A DNA stretch of 64,000 nucleotides from Lachnospiraceae bacterium (GTDB taxonomy: Bacteria; Bacillota; Clostridia; Lachnospirales; Lachnospiraceae). The stretch is taken from contig JAAVZR010000027.1 in assembly GCA_022791755.1 (NCBI GenBank), positions 1-64,000 on the forward strand, given 5' to 3'. This document shows, in pieces, positions 18,449-27,170 of this stretch; positions within the stretch are counted from its first letter, which is position 1, and every line of letters starts with the position of its first letter. Made by a program: the position numbers and the translations under genes. The notes beneath the pieces are model-generated. The model was not told the DNA's origin. It saw nothing but the letters and a program-made list of their open reading frames with translations, and made no database searches.

Positions 18449-19591
18449 ATGAAGAAAAAGACAGTGTGGATTCCTGTGGCGATGTTCCTGGCGCTGATCT
18501 ATGGCGGTATGCTGTGGGGCTTCATGAAGCCGGACCGGCAGTATTCCGATACGGAAAACCGCTTTCTGACAGCGCGTCCGGAGTTTTCCTTAAAAGCTCT
18601 GTTTGACGGAAGCTTTACAAAGGACTACGAAAAATATATCACGGATCAGTTTCCGGTGCGGGATGAGTGGATCGGTCTGAAGACCGGTGTGGAAGCGCTT
18701 CTGGGGAAGACGGAGACAAAGGGCGTGTGGCTGGCCCGGGAGGGATATCTGATCGTAAATTATCCGGCGTCTGATTTTGAGACAAAACGGGCGCAGGACA
18801 ATATCCGGTTTCTGGCGGAAGCAGTGAAGGATTACAGTGAGAGGCTGGGACAGGAGCATGTGCGTGTGATGCTGGTGCCGTCGGCCAGCCAGATTCTCAC
18901 AGACCTGCTTCCTGCGTTTTGCCCCCGCTATGACCAGTCCGGCTATCTGAAAGCGGTGGAGGAGGCAGTGGGCCCGGAGAGCTGTATAGATATGGAAGAG
19001 GTGCTGGCGGCTCATAAAGAAGAATATATATATTACCGGACTGACCATCACTGGACGACGCTGGGGGCTTTCTATGCCTATGAAGCCTGGGCAGAGAGTA
19101 TGGGATTTACGCCTGTGGCGGACAGCTGTCTCAAGGTGGTGTCACAGGATTTCCTGGGGACGACCTGGTCCCGGCTTCACGGGATGGGGCGCGCCGACGA
19201 GATCTCCGTGTACGATACCGATATGGAAGTGACGCGCATCCGCAATCTGACCGAACGGGAGGAGGGCTTCTATAACTGGGAGGCTTTAAAGACCCGGGAT
19301 CAGTATGCGGTCTTTCTGGGCGGCAATGATGGGATCGTGGAGCTGGAGCCGGGGGATAAGGAGAGCGGACAGGACCCCGAGAGAGTTCTTTTAGTGGTGA
19401 AGGATTCCTTTGCCAACTGCCTGATTCCCTATGCTGCCGGACACTATGACCGGGTGGTGGTGGCAGATCTGCGGTATCTGAATATGAGCCTGAAGGCGGT
19501 GGCTGAGAAATATGGCGTCACTGACTTGCTGGTGCTGTACCATGCGCAGGCCTTTGCCACGGAGGCCACGGTATTTAAGATTGCGAGATAG
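18449..19591 (+). CDS. DHHW protein, AlgJ/AlgX-like partner of the MBOAT acyltransferase
   Basis: A 380-residue exported protein with an N-terminal membrane anchor (about 6-24: VWIPVAMFLALIYGGMLWG). The segment YSDTENRFLTARPEFS is typical of the family and the DHHW signature lies in YRTDHHWTTLGAFYAYEAW near 199. A Ser-containing VVKDSFAN block follows, so it probably has an SGNH-hydrolase-like fold that moves the acyl group onto the polymer outside the cell. The start at 18449 follows AGGAGGT by 5 nt and is preferred over the in-frame GTG at 18434, which overlaps the MBOAT stop. Confidence 0.88.
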   Translation: MKKKTVWIPVAMFLALIYGGMLWGFMKPDRQYSDTENRFLTARPEFSLKALFDGSFTKDYEKYITDQFPVRDEWIGLKTGVEALLGKTETKGVWLAREGYLIVNYPASDFETKRAQDNIRFLAEAVKDYSERLGQEHVRVMLVPSASQILTDLLPAFCPRYDQSGYLKAVEEAVGPESCIDMEEVLAAHKEEYIYYRTDHHWTTLGAFYAYEAWAESMGFTPVADSCLKVVSQDFLGTTWSRLHGMGRADEISVYDTDMEVTRIRNLTEREEGFYNWEALKTRDQYAVFLGGNDGIVELEPGDKESGQDPERVLLVVKDSFANCLIPYAAGHYDRVVVADLRYLNMSLKAVAEKYGVTDLLVLYHAQAFATEATVFKIAR

Positions 19592-19648
19592 CAGAGGAAG
19601 AGACTTCAGGGGCCGGCGGGGACCGGCAGGGGCAGGAGGAGCAGACAA

Positions 19649-20401
19649 ATGAGACAGCTGCGTCTGGACAAATATCTGGCGGATATGGGAAGAGGAAGCC
19701 GCAGCCAGATCAGACAGGATGTGAGAAAAGGGATGGTAAAGGTGAACGGCATCACGGTAAAGACACCGGAGTTAAAGATCGATCCCGAAGACGATCAGGT
19801 ATCCCACGCAGGAGAACCGGTGGGCTATGCGCCTTTCGCGTACTATATGCTGAATAAGCCGGCAGGCTGCGTCTCGGCCACGGAGGACAGGCGGGAGAAG
19901 ACGGTTCTGGATCTGATTGCCGGAGATGGCCGGAAGGACCTTTTTCCGGTGGGAAGGCTGGACAAGGACACGGAAGGGCTTTTGCTCATTACCAATGACG
20001 GTGCGCTGGCCCACCGGCTCCTGCATCCGAAGAAGCATGTGGATAAGACCTATTATGCCAGATTGGAGGGACCGGTCGCTGCCAAAACGGTGCGGGAGTT
20101 CGAGGCAGGGCTGGATATCGGGGATGAGAGACCGACGCTTCCTGCCAGGCTTCATATCATAAGGAGCGGTCCGGTCTCGGAGGTGGAGATCACGATTCGG
20201 GAGGGACGTTTTCACCAGATCAAGCGGATGGCGGAGGCTGTGGGCAGCCGTGTGCTGTATCTGAAACGGCTGTCCATGGGGCCGCTTGCGCTGGATCCGG
20301 CCCTTGGACCCGGGGAATTCCGGCCCCTGTCTGAGGAGGAGACCGCGGCGCTGGGGCAGCTTACATCCTCCTGTCATTTGTTCGACAATACTGGACAATA
20401 G
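19649..20401 (+). CDS. rsuA: 16S rRNA pseudouridine synthase, RsuA family
   Basis: Converts a uridine in rRNA to pseudouridine; RsuA acts on 16S U516, while relatives RluB/E/F act on 23S, so the exact target is inferred. The 250-residue protein has an N-terminal S4 RNA-binding domain (RLDKYLADMGRGSRSQIRQDVRKGMVKVNG), the linker MLNKPAGCVSATEDRREKTVLDL, and the catalytic Asp in GRLDKDTEGLLLITNDG near residue 106. The ATG follows AGGAGGAG. Confidence 0.9.
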   Translation: MRQLRLDKYLADMGRGSRSQIRQDVRKGMVKVNGITVKTPELKIDPEDDQVSHAGEPVGYAPFAYYMLNKPAGCVSATEDRREKTVLDLIAGDGRKDLFPVGRLDKDTEGLLLITNDGALAHRLLHPKKHVDKTYYARLEGPVAAKTVREFEAGLDIGDERPTLPARLHIIRSGPVSEVEITIREGRFHQIKRMAEAVGSRVLYLKRLSMGPLALDPALGPGEFRPLSEEETAALGQLTSSCHLFDNTGQ

Positions 20402-20420
20402 CCTGTATATATATTATAAT
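20392..20420 (+). promoter_or_regulatory. Promoter of the pspA-like/SPFH pair
   Basis: TGGACA at 20392-20397 and TATAAT at 20415-20420 with 17 bp between. The -35 overlaps the end of rsuA. Confidence 0.7.
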
Positions 20421-20462
20421 GACAGTAATGAGAGCGGCAGAGACGGACAGGGGAGATTTCAT

Positions 20463-21119
20463 ATGGGACTGTTAAAAAGAATATGGCGCTGGCTCTGTTC
20501 TCTGTTTGGCGGCGGCCGGAAACGGGAAACCGACGATCTGGACCGCTACGTCAGGCAGATGCAGGAGGCGCTTTTGAGTATGAAGGCACAGACGGGGGCC
20601 GTGCAGGCGGCGCAGGAAAAGAGAGCGCGGGAGATCGCCCGGTGTGAGGAGGAGATCCGTAAGATGGAGCGCTATGCTGCAAAAGCAGCCGGCGAGGACC
20701 GCGATGATGAGGCCCGGTTTTTTCTGGAGAAGAAGGCGTCTCTGTCAAAGGAGCTTTTGAGGCTGACTTCGGCACGGGATATGGCGGCCGGGTATACTGC
20801 CCAGGCGGAGAATCTCTGCAACAAGGCGCAGGCTCAGCTTTCCGAAATCACGGCCAGAAAGGATGCGGTGAAGGCAAAGCTGGCTGCGGCCGAACTGATG
20901 GAATCCATGAACCGCTTAAACGAAGGGCAGGCCGGCAGCTCTCTGTCAGGGCTGGAAGCCGGGGCCCAGGCGGCCATGGACAGAGCCGAGGCGATGGCAG
21001 AGCTGGAAGGAAGGACCGGCGGCAGTGAGCTGGAGGCTCTGATGAACAAGTATGACGGGCAGGAGAGCATGGCAGCCGGGACAGAGGATCCGACGGCGGC
21101 GAAGTCAGGCAGATCATAA
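20463..21119 (+). CDS. PspA/IM30 family protein
   Basis: A 218-residue, almost wholly helical protein with the amphipathic N-terminal helix (MGLLKRIWRWLCSLFGG) and long coiled-coil region of phage-shock protein A. PspA-type proteins coat stressed membranes and share the ESCRT-III-like fold. The start at 20463 is the first codon giving this amphipathic helix. The C-terminus ends in a low-complexity tail after the EALMNKY segment. The SPFH-zinc-ribbon gene follows after 20 bp, matching the PspA/YdjI neighbourhood of Bacillus subtilis. Confidence 0.85.
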   Translation: MGLLKRIWRWLCSLFGGGRKRETDDLDRYVRQMQEALLSMKAQTGAVQAAQEKRAREIARCEEEIRKMERYAAKAAGEDRDDEARFFLEKKASLSKELLRLTSARDMAAGYTAQAENLCNKAQAQLSEITARKDAVKAKLAAAELMESMNRLNEGQAGSSLSGLEAGAQAAMDRAEAMAELEGRTGGSELEALMNKYDGQESMAAGTEDPTAAKSGRS

Positions 21120-21139
21120 AGAGTAAGGAGGACAGACAG

Positions 21140-22093
21140 ATGGGAATTTTCGGCGGCCAGATGGCCAACGTGGTGGAGTGGGAGGAATATCGCGATGATA
21201 TTCTGTTCTGGAAATGGAATAACGATGAGATCAAGAAGGGCAGCAAGCTGATCATCCGTCAGGGCCAGGATGCCATCTTTATGGCTGACGGACGGGTGGA
21301 AGGCGTGTTCCGCGATGAGGGAAGCTACGATATCGAGTCCCAGATCATTCCGTTCCTCAGCACTCTCAAGGGATTCAAATTCGGCTTTAATTCAGGGATG
21401 CGCGCCGAGGTCCTGTTTATCAATACCAAGGAAGTCCCGATGAAATGGGGAACGAAGAATGCCATCAACCTGCCGGCTCCGGGATTGCCGGGCGGATTGC
21501 CCATCAGGGCTTTCGGTACATATAACTGCTATGTGGCGGACCATATGGTGCTGATCGAGAGGATCGCCGGAGTGAAGAAGCAGTTCGCCATCGGCGATGT
21601 GAGGGAGAGAGTGGATTCCATGGTGAGCCAGCTTCTGATGAAGTGGATCGTAAAGGAAGGCAAGGATATGTTTAACCTTCAGGCCAACGCTTTCGATATT
21701 GCCAGAGGGATCTGTGAGGATCTGGATATGGAGATGCAGAAGATCGGCATTGGTATCACCGATTTTGTCATTTCCAGCGTATCCTATCCCGAAGAAGTAG
21801 CCAGCATGCAGAGGAAGGCGGCGGCTCAGAGCATGGTGGGGGATATGAACCGCTACCAGCAGATGGGTGTGGTGGATTCCATGGGCAAGGGCGGCCGAAA
21901 CGGCAGTGCCGCGGCCGATATGGTGCAGATGCAGATGGGCATGGCCATGGGACAGCAGATGATGAATCAGATGAACCAGGGTGCGCAGGCTGTTTCGTCA
22001 AACGGTGCGCAGGGCGTTAATTTCTGCCCCAACTGCGGGACGAAGGCGGCGGGAGCTAAATTCTGCCCCAACTGCGGAACCAAGCTGGGATAG
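21140..22093 (+). CDS. SPFH-domain protein with C-terminal double zinc ribbon (YdjI-like)
   Basis: A 317-residue protein with an N-terminal SPFH-type (virion-core-like) domain from about 10 to 230 (VVEWEEYRDDILFWKW, LIIRQGQDAIFM, FRDEGSYDIES). A Met/Gln-rich linker follows (QMQMGMAMGQQMMNQMN), then two short zinc-knuckle motifs, FCPNCGTK, at the very end. In Bacillus, YdjI helps place PspA at the membrane. The pairing with a PspA-like gene supports the same role in envelope stress. No transmembrane helix is visible. Confidence 0.87.
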   Translation: MGIFGGQMANVVEWEEYRDDILFWKWNNDEIKKGSKLIIRQGQDAIFMADGRVEGVFRDEGSYDIESQIIPFLSTLKGFKFGFNSGMRAEVLFINTKEVPMKWGTKNAINLPAPGLPGGLPIRAFGTYNCYVADHMVLIERIAGVKKQFAIGDVRERVDSMVSQLLMKWIVKEGKDMFNLQANAFDIARGICEDLDMEMQKIGIGITDFVISSVSYPEEVASMQRKAAAQSMVGDMNRYQQMGVVDSMGKGGRNGSAAADMVQMQMGMAMGQQMMNQMNQGAQAVSSNGAQGVNFCPNCGTKAAGAKFCPNCGTKLG

Positions 22094-22166
22094 AGACGGT
22101 ATGCCGGAGCATCCTGGCGCCGGAAGGATACAGGCAGACATAGGATCAGGAACCGGCTGAAGGAGG

Positions 22167-22213
22167 ACAGTCACACGGAGGTTATATCTATTGACCGGTG
22201 CGACTGTTTTTTC
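22167..22213 (+). terminator. Terminator after the PspA/SPFH unit
   Basis: An imperfect stem (22167-22178 with 22195-22207; one mismatch and a bulge) is followed by six T. The remaining bases to 22340 show no further gene; a short TTGACCGGTG sequence occurs twice here (22191, 22217). Confidence 0.6.
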
Positions 22214-22340
22214 ATTTGACCGGTGAGAATGCTCATGTCTGAGACTGTGAAGAGAGCTTAACCGGAGAGCCGCCGCAGACCGGGTGAGAGCGGAAAGGCC
22301 TGACCGGATAAGAATAAAAACCAAGAAATGGGGGATTGCA

Positions 22341-24176
22341 ATGAGTCGATTAGAGATCAAGAAATCTGACGCAGTCCAGAAATCCGTGGAGCGGATGTAT
22401 GAGGTGCTGGAGAGGCGAATGATAGCCGGCGCTATCGATTCCTGTCCAGCTGATTTTCATCTGGGATTTCTGAAGATGTGTCACGCACAGACCTGCGGAA
22501 AATGCGCTTCCTGCCGGATCGGGCTGAGACAGCTGCAGAACCTTCTGACAGATGTGCTGGAAAACAGAGCTACGGTGGATACGCTGGAGTTGATCCGCAA
22601 GACAGCCAAGGATATCTATGAGGCGGCGGACTGCGCCATCGGTTATGAGGCGGCGCGGATGATTTACAATGGGGTTACGGAGTGCTATGACGACTATGTT
22701 CGTTATATCGAAAACGGCGGTTATATCGATGCCACGAAGATATCCGTTCCCTGTGTGGACGCATGTCCGGCCAGCGTGGATATCCCGGGATACGTGGCGC
22801 TGGTGGGAGAAGGGCGCTACGAGGATGCGGTGCGTCTGATCCGCAAGGATAACCCGTTCCCGACCACCTGCGCGTATGTGTGCGAGCATCCCTGTGAGAG
22901 AAAATGCCGCCGCCGTATCATTGACAGCCCCATTAATATCCGGGGGATCAAGCGGGCGGCAGTGGACTATGCGAAGGATGTGCCGGTGGAGCAGTGCGCG
23001 CCGGCGACGGGAAAGAAAGTGGCTGTCATCGGCGGCGGTCCCAGCGGCCTGAGTGCGGCGTACTATCTGTCCCTGATGGGGCATAAGGTGACTGTCTTTG
23101 AGGCGAAGCCCAAGTTAGGCGGTATGCTGCGTTACGGTATCCCCAGCTATCGTTTCCCCAGGGAAAAACTGCAGGAGGATATCGACGCGATTCTGTCTCT
23201 GGGTGTGGAGGTAAAGAGAGGAACGAAGATCGGCCGGGATATCACGATCCAGGCGCTGATTCTTAAGTATGACGCGGTATATATCGCCATCGGGGCCCAT
23301 GTGGATAAGAAGATGGGGATCGAGGGCGAGGACGCAAAGAATGTGGTCTCGGCAGTGGATCTGCTCAATAAGATCGGTCACGATGAATTCCCTGATTTCG
23401 CCGGAGAAAACGTGGTGATCCTGGGCGGCGGCAACGTGGCCATGGACTGTGCCCGCTCAGCGGTGCGTCTGGGCGCGGCGAAGACTTCTATCGTGTACCG
23501 CCGCCGCCAGGAGGATATGCCGGCCCTGGCAGCGGAGATCGAGAGCGCCATTGCGGAAGGCGTGGAGATCAAGCCTTTGATGGTGCCGCTTCGGATCGAG
23601 AAGGACGAGGATGGAGCCGTGAAGGGGCTGTGGGTGAAGCCACAGATGATAGGACCCTGCGATAGAAAGGGACGTCCGTCGCCGAAGGATTCCAGCAAAC
23701 CGGAGCAGTTCATTCCCTGTGACCGGGTGATCGTAGCTATCGGCCAGAATATTGATTACAAGCACTTTGAAAACAGCGGAATTCAGGTCAGCCGCGGCGT
23801 GATCGGCGCTCTGGATGACGGGATGATCCGGGATAAAGAGGGCGTGTTTGCCGGCGGCGACTGTGTGACTGGCCCGGCCACCGTGATCCGCGCCATCGAG
23901 GGCGGCAAGGTGGCGGCAGCCAATATCGACGCCTTCCTGGGCTATAAGCATATGATCAGCTGTGATGTGGATATTCCGGCGGATTACATACATAATCGTC
24001 TTCCCTGCGGCCGTGTGAATATGGTGGAGAGGGAAGCCTGTGAGCGTAAATGTGATTTCGAGGGCGTAGAGCTGGGCATGAGTGAGGAAGAGGCGTGCCA
24101 GGAGTCTTCCCGCTGTCTGCGCTGTGACTACTATGGATATGGTTCACTGAAAGGAGGGAGGACGACACAATGGTAA
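22341..24176 (+). CDS. NAD(P)-dependent, GltD-like oxidoreductase with NuoF-type Fe-S domain (hydrogenase partner)
   Basis: An electron-transfer flavoprotein of 611 residues. The N-terminus carries the NuoF C-terminal iron-sulfur domain (CGKCASCRIGLRQL near residues 53-66). Next is a GltD-type cysteine region (CVDACPASVDIPGYV; CAYVCEHPCERKCRR), an FAD fold (VIGGGPSGLSAAYYL near 229) and an NAD(P) fold (VILGGGNVAMDCARSAVRLGA near 355). It ends in another Cys-rich segment (CERKC, SSRCLRCDYYG). It overlaps the [FeFe] hydrogenase by 7 bp. The pair fits hydrogenases proposed to work with glutamate-synthase-like subunits; whether NADH or NADPH is used cannot be read from the sequence. The start at 22341 gives the conserved N-terminus. 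Confidence 0.87.
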   Translation: MSRLEIKKSDAVQKSVERMYEVLERRMIAGAIDSCPADFHLGFLKMCHAQTCGKCASCRIGLRQLQNLLTDVLENRATVDTLELIRKTAKDIYEAADCAIGYEAARMIYNGVTECYDDYVRYIENGGYIDATKISVPCVDACPASVDIPGYVALVGEGRYEDAVRLIRKDNPFPTTCAYVCEHPCERKCRRRIIDSPINIRGIKRAAVDYAKDVPVEQCAPATGKKVAVIGGGPSGLSAAYYLSLMGHKVTVFEAKPKLGGMLRYGIPSYRFPREKLQEDIDAILSLGVEVKRGTKIGRDITIQALILKYDAVYIAIGAHVDKKMGIEGEDAKNVVSAVDLLNKIGHDEFPDFAGENVVILGGGNVAMDCARSAVRLGAAKTSIVYRRRQEDMPALAAEIESAIAEGVEIKPLMVPLRIEKDEDGAVKGLWVKPQMIGPCDRKGRPSPKDSSKPEQFIPCDRVIVAIGQNIDYKHFENSGIQVSRGVIGALDDGMIRDKEGVFAGGDCVTGPATVIRAIEGGKVAAANIDAFLGYKHMISCDVDIPADYIHNRLPCGRVNMVEREACERKCDFEGVELGMSEEEACQESSRCLRCDYYGYGSLKGGRTTQW

Positions 24177-25888
24177 ACGCTACAATCAATGGAATTGCCG
24201 TGACGGTTCCCGAGGGAACCACGATCATGGAAGCGGCGGAGCAGGTGGGAATTCAGATTCCCCGTCTCTGCTATCTGAAGGGAATCAACGAAATAGGCGC
24301 CTGCCGTATCTGTGTGGTGGAGGTGGAGGGCTCCGACCAGCTGGTCACCTCCTGCAATCACTATGTGGAGGAGGGGATGGTGGTTCAGACCAACAGTCCC
24401 CGGGCGCGCCGCAGCCGCAAGACGACCATACAGCTGATTTTGTCACAGCACAATCAGGACTGCCCGGTCTGCTCCCGCAACGGCACCTGCACGCTGCAGG
24501 ATATCGCCGGCCGTATGAGCATTCTGAGCGTACCCTTCCCGAAGGAGTGCGAGGAGTACAGCTGGGACGATACGTTTCCGATTATCCGCGACGCGTCCAA
24601 ATGTATCAAGTGTATGCGCTGCGTGAATATCTGTGAGAAGGTGCAGGGACTGGGAGTGTGGGAGGTCATCAATACCGGCTACCGCACCACGATCCACATT
24701 CGGGAAAATCTGCCTATCCGTGAAGCGGGCTGCGCTGCCTGCGGCCAGTGTGTCACCCACTGTCCGGTGGGCGCTCTGACGGTGCGCAGGGACGGGAATG
24801 CGGTGTTCGATGCGCTGGATGACCCCGGGATCACCACGGTGGTGCAGATCGCGCCGGCAGTCCGGGCTGCCTTTGCCGAGAGCCTGGGACTGGACCGTGA
24901 CCAGGTAACCACCGGCCAGCTGGTGGCAGCTCTGAAGAAGATCGGTTTTGACTATGTGTTTGATACGAATTTTGCGGCAGACCTGACGATCATGGAGGAG
25001 GGAAGCGAGCTGATCGAACGCCTGTCTCACAAAGACCGCTATCAGTGGCCCATGTTTACCTCCTGCTGCCCCGGCTGGGTCCGTTTCCTGCGCAGCGAGT
25101 ATCCGGATATGATGCCTCAGCTGTCCTCAGCCAAGTCGCCGCAGCAGATGTTCGGCGCTGTGGCGAAGACCTATTTCGCCGAGAAGATCGGTGTGTCGCC
25201 GGATAAACTGTGTGTGATCTCCATCATGCCCTGCAGCGCCAAAAAGTACGAATGCAGCGTCAGCTGTATGAGCGCCGACGGTTCCACGCCGGATGTGGAT
25301 ATGGTCATGATCACCAGAGAGATCATGCGCTTTGTGCAGATGGCCCATATCAATGTGGCAGACCTGCCGGAACAGCCCTTTGACAGCCCTCTGGGTACCG
25401 GCACCGGCGCGGCCGTGATCTTCGGCGCCTCCGGCGGCGTCATGGAGGCGGCGCTGCGTTCCGCCTACTTCTTACTGATGGGTAAGAATATCGAGCCCGA
25501 GGCATTTAAGGAAGTCCGCGGCCTGACCGAGCGCCGGGAGCTGACGGTAGAGGTGGCGGGCAATCAGGTGCGCTGCGCCGTGGTCTCCAGCCTGGGCGAG
25601 GCCAGAAAGCTCATCGAAGATGTGCGCAGCGGCAAATGCCAGTATGAGTTTGTGGAGGTCATGGCCTGTCCCGGAGGATGCTCCGGCGGCGGCGGTCAGC
25701 CCATCAAGGACGGAGAGGAGAGAGCGTCTGTGCGTGCGACAAAGCTGTATCAGCTGGATGCTGCCGATAAGCTGCGCTATTCCCATGAAAATCCCGATGT
25801 CCAGGCGCTCTACAAGGAGTATTTGGGAGCGCCCATGTCCCATAAGGCCCATGAACTGCTCCATACGGATCAGAGAGAGTGGGATTAG
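24170..25888 (+). CDS. hydA: [FeFe] hydrogenase, group A
   Basis: Catalyses reversible reduction of protons to H2. The 572-residue protein has, in order, a 2Fe-2S ferredoxin domain (CYLKGINEIGACRICVVE), a His/Cys-ligated 4Fe-4S site (HNQDCPVCSRNGTC), two 4Fe-4S motifs (CIKCMRCVNIC and CAACGQCVTHC), and the three H-cluster motifs: TSCCPGW near 297, MPCSAKKYE near 353 and EVMACPGGCSGGGGQP near 497. All catalytic cysteines are present. Maturases HydE/F/G are not in the window. It is encoded with the oxidoreductase upstream, so it probably disposes of reducing power from NAD(P)H during fermentation. The strong terminator behind it closes the operon. Confidence 0.95.
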   Translation: MVNATINGIAVTVPEGTTIMEAAEQVGIQIPRLCYLKGINEIGACRICVVEVEGSDQLVTSCNHYVEEGMVVQTNSPRARRSRKTTIQLILSQHNQDCPVCSRNGTCTLQDIAGRMSILSVPFPKECEEYSWDDTFPIIRDASKCIKCMRCVNICEKVQGLGVWEVINTGYRTTIHIRENLPIREAGCAACGQCVTHCPVGALTVRRDGNAVFDALDDPGITTVVQIAPAVRAAFAESLGLDRDQVTTGQLVAALKKIGFDYVFDTNFAADLTIMEEGSELIERLSHKDRYQWPMFTSCCPGWVRFLRSEYPDMMPQLSSAKSPQQMFGAVAKTYFAEKIGVSPDKLCVISIMPCSAKKYECSVSCMSADGSTPDVDMVMITREIMRFVQMAHINVADLPEQPFDSPLGTGTGAAVIFGASGGVMEAALRSAYFLLMGKNIEPEAFKEVRGLTERRELTVEVAGNQVRCAVVSSLGEARKLIEDVRSGKCQYEFVEVMACPGGCSGGGGQPIKDGEERASVRATKLYQLDAADKLRYSHENPDVQALYKEYLGAPMSHKAHELLHTDQREWD

Positions 25889-25925
25889 GCCGGATATATG
25901 ACAAAATAAATCAGACATAAAAGCG

Positions 25926-25959
25926 GAGCCGCCTCTAAGGACAGAGGCGGTTCTTTTTT
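25926..25959 (+). terminator. Terminator of the hydrogenase operon
   Basis: An 11-bp GC-rich stem (25926-25936 with 25943-25953, one G-U pair), a 6-nt loop and six T. Confidence 0.88.
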
Positions 25960-26078
25960 GGGAAATATAGATGAAACAGGCGGATTCTTATGTCCGCAGG
26001 GTGCGGAATAACGGTATTTTGCAGAAAAGAGAAGGCATGACAGAATATTCTTTGCAGAAAGTTTCTGTCATGAACAGG

Positions 26079-26172
26079 AAACCTGCCCCATACAGTATAG
26101 AGAATGAAAAGAATGCAGGCAGACAGGATGCGCAGACTTTTTTTCTCCCTGCTGTATGGGGCAGGTTTTTTT
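26079..26172 (+). promoter_or_regulatory. Long inverted repeat with T-run spanning the start of the deacetylase gene
   Basis: The arms at 26079-26095 and 26152-26168 are complementary over 17 of 17 positions, enclosing a 56-nt loop that contains both candidate start codons (26104 and 26128). The right arm runs into a 7-T stretch (26166-26172), giving the form of an intrinsic terminator placed inside the 5' end of a gene. This suggests attenuation or translation control of the gene that follows. Confidence 0.65.
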
Positions 26173-26856
26173 CTGTTATTGGGGATGCTGTGGCGGCAGG
26201 GAACAGGACAGGTACAGGCAGCAGCAGAGGATTCACTGGTACAGAGAAACGACAAAGGGTATATGGACAGACTGGAAACATCCGGCCGTCCGGACGGATC
26301 CGCTCCGGTGGTGGCTCTGACGTTTGACGACGGGCCCCATCCGGTTTACACGGGGCAGCTGTTGGACGGCCTCAGTGAGCGGGGAATCAAGGCCACTTTT
26401 TTTGTGATCGGTGTCAATGTGGAAGGCCATGAGGAGATTGTGGAACGCATGGCAGAGGAGGGACATCTGATCGGCAACCATACCTATAACCATGTGCAGC
26501 TGACACGGCTCTCCGGCCAGAAGGCCTGTGAGGAAATCGACGAGACCAACACCATGCTGGAGGAAATCTGCGGGTCCCGCATCGTCTATATCCGACCGCC
26601 CTTTGGTTCCTGGCCGAAAAACTTAAGCAGTCTGACCGATATGCAGGTAGTGCTCTGGAGCGTGGACCCCCTGGACTGGAAACGCCAGGATACGGAGGCT
26701 GTGGTGCAGGCAGTGCTGAAAAATGTGAAGGACGGAGATATCATACTGCTTCACGACGTATATAAAACCTCCGTGGAGGCAGCCTTGCAGATCATAGACA
26801 GGCTGACAGAGGAGGGGTATGAATTTGCCAGGATAGATGAGCTGCTGCTGGATTAA
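26104..26856 (+). CDS. Polysaccharide deacetylase (PdaA/NodB type)
   Basis: Predicted secreted or membrane-anchored N-deacetylase of peptidoglycan or another amino-sugar polymer. The 250-residue protein has one N-terminal membrane segment (about 11-27), then the NodB motifs: TFDDGPHP near residue 73 (metal-binding Asp), HLIGNHTYNH near 121-130, RPPFGSW near 162, and LHDVYKTS near the end. The start is uncertain: 26104 and 26128 both lack a strong ribosome site and both lie in the loop of a large hairpin. Hairpin repeat copy 2 starts within 45 bp of the stop. Confidence 0.88.
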   Translation: MKRMQADRMRRLFFSLLYGAGFFLLLGMLWRQGTGQVQAAAEDSLVQRNDKGYMDRLETSGRPDGSAPVVALTFDDGPHPVYTGQLLDGLSERGIKATFFVIGVNVEGHEEIVERMAEEGHLIGNHTYNHVQLTRLSGQKACEEIDETNTMLEEICGSRIVYIRPPFGSWPKNLSSLTDMQVVLWSVDPLDWKRQDTEAVVQAVLKNVKDGDIILLHDVYKTSVEAALQIIDRLTEEGYEFARIDELLLD

Positions 26857-26895
26857 GGGTGGGCTGGTTGCAGGAGAGGGAGGGGAGAGGAGAGG

Positions 26896-27110
26896 GACGC
26901 CCGGTTCCTGTGGGTATTCCCGGCCGGACGCGCTCTCGCTCCGTTACAAACGCAGCGGTACTAGGTTCGCGCGGCGCTGCCGCTCCCCGCTCACCAAGGA
27001 CCGGCGTTTGTAAAGGGTCCGGCCGGGAATACCCACAGGAACCGGGCTGTTTTTCGCCTGCCCCCCATATCCTGCAAGGGGCAGCCTGCTGTGGGTCTGC
27101 GTGGGGTTAG
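26896..27110 (-). repeat. GC-rich long-hairpin repeat, copy 2
   Basis: The outer arms at 26900-26929 and 27017-27046 are perfectly complementary over 30 bp. The inner stem at 26944-26953 with 27004-27013 is perfect over 10 bp, although its sequence (TTACAAACGC) differs completely from that of copies 1 and 3 (TGCAGGACGC type), so both sides changed together. A 24-bp stretch of flanking sequence is shared with copy 3 (27071-27094 and 52288-52311). It fills the convergent gap between the deacetylase and blaR1 genes. Strand is given to match the orientation of copy 1. Confidence 0.88.
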
Positions 27111-27170
27111 TTGATGCTTATGGCGGGGGTTTTATGGCTTGGAGTGGGATTTATTATAAACGATATAACA

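Noticed and set aside
22341-25888. Electron-bifurcating HydABC operon
   Set aside because: Only one partner gene is present and it is GltD-like; separate NuoE/NuoF-type subunits are missing here.
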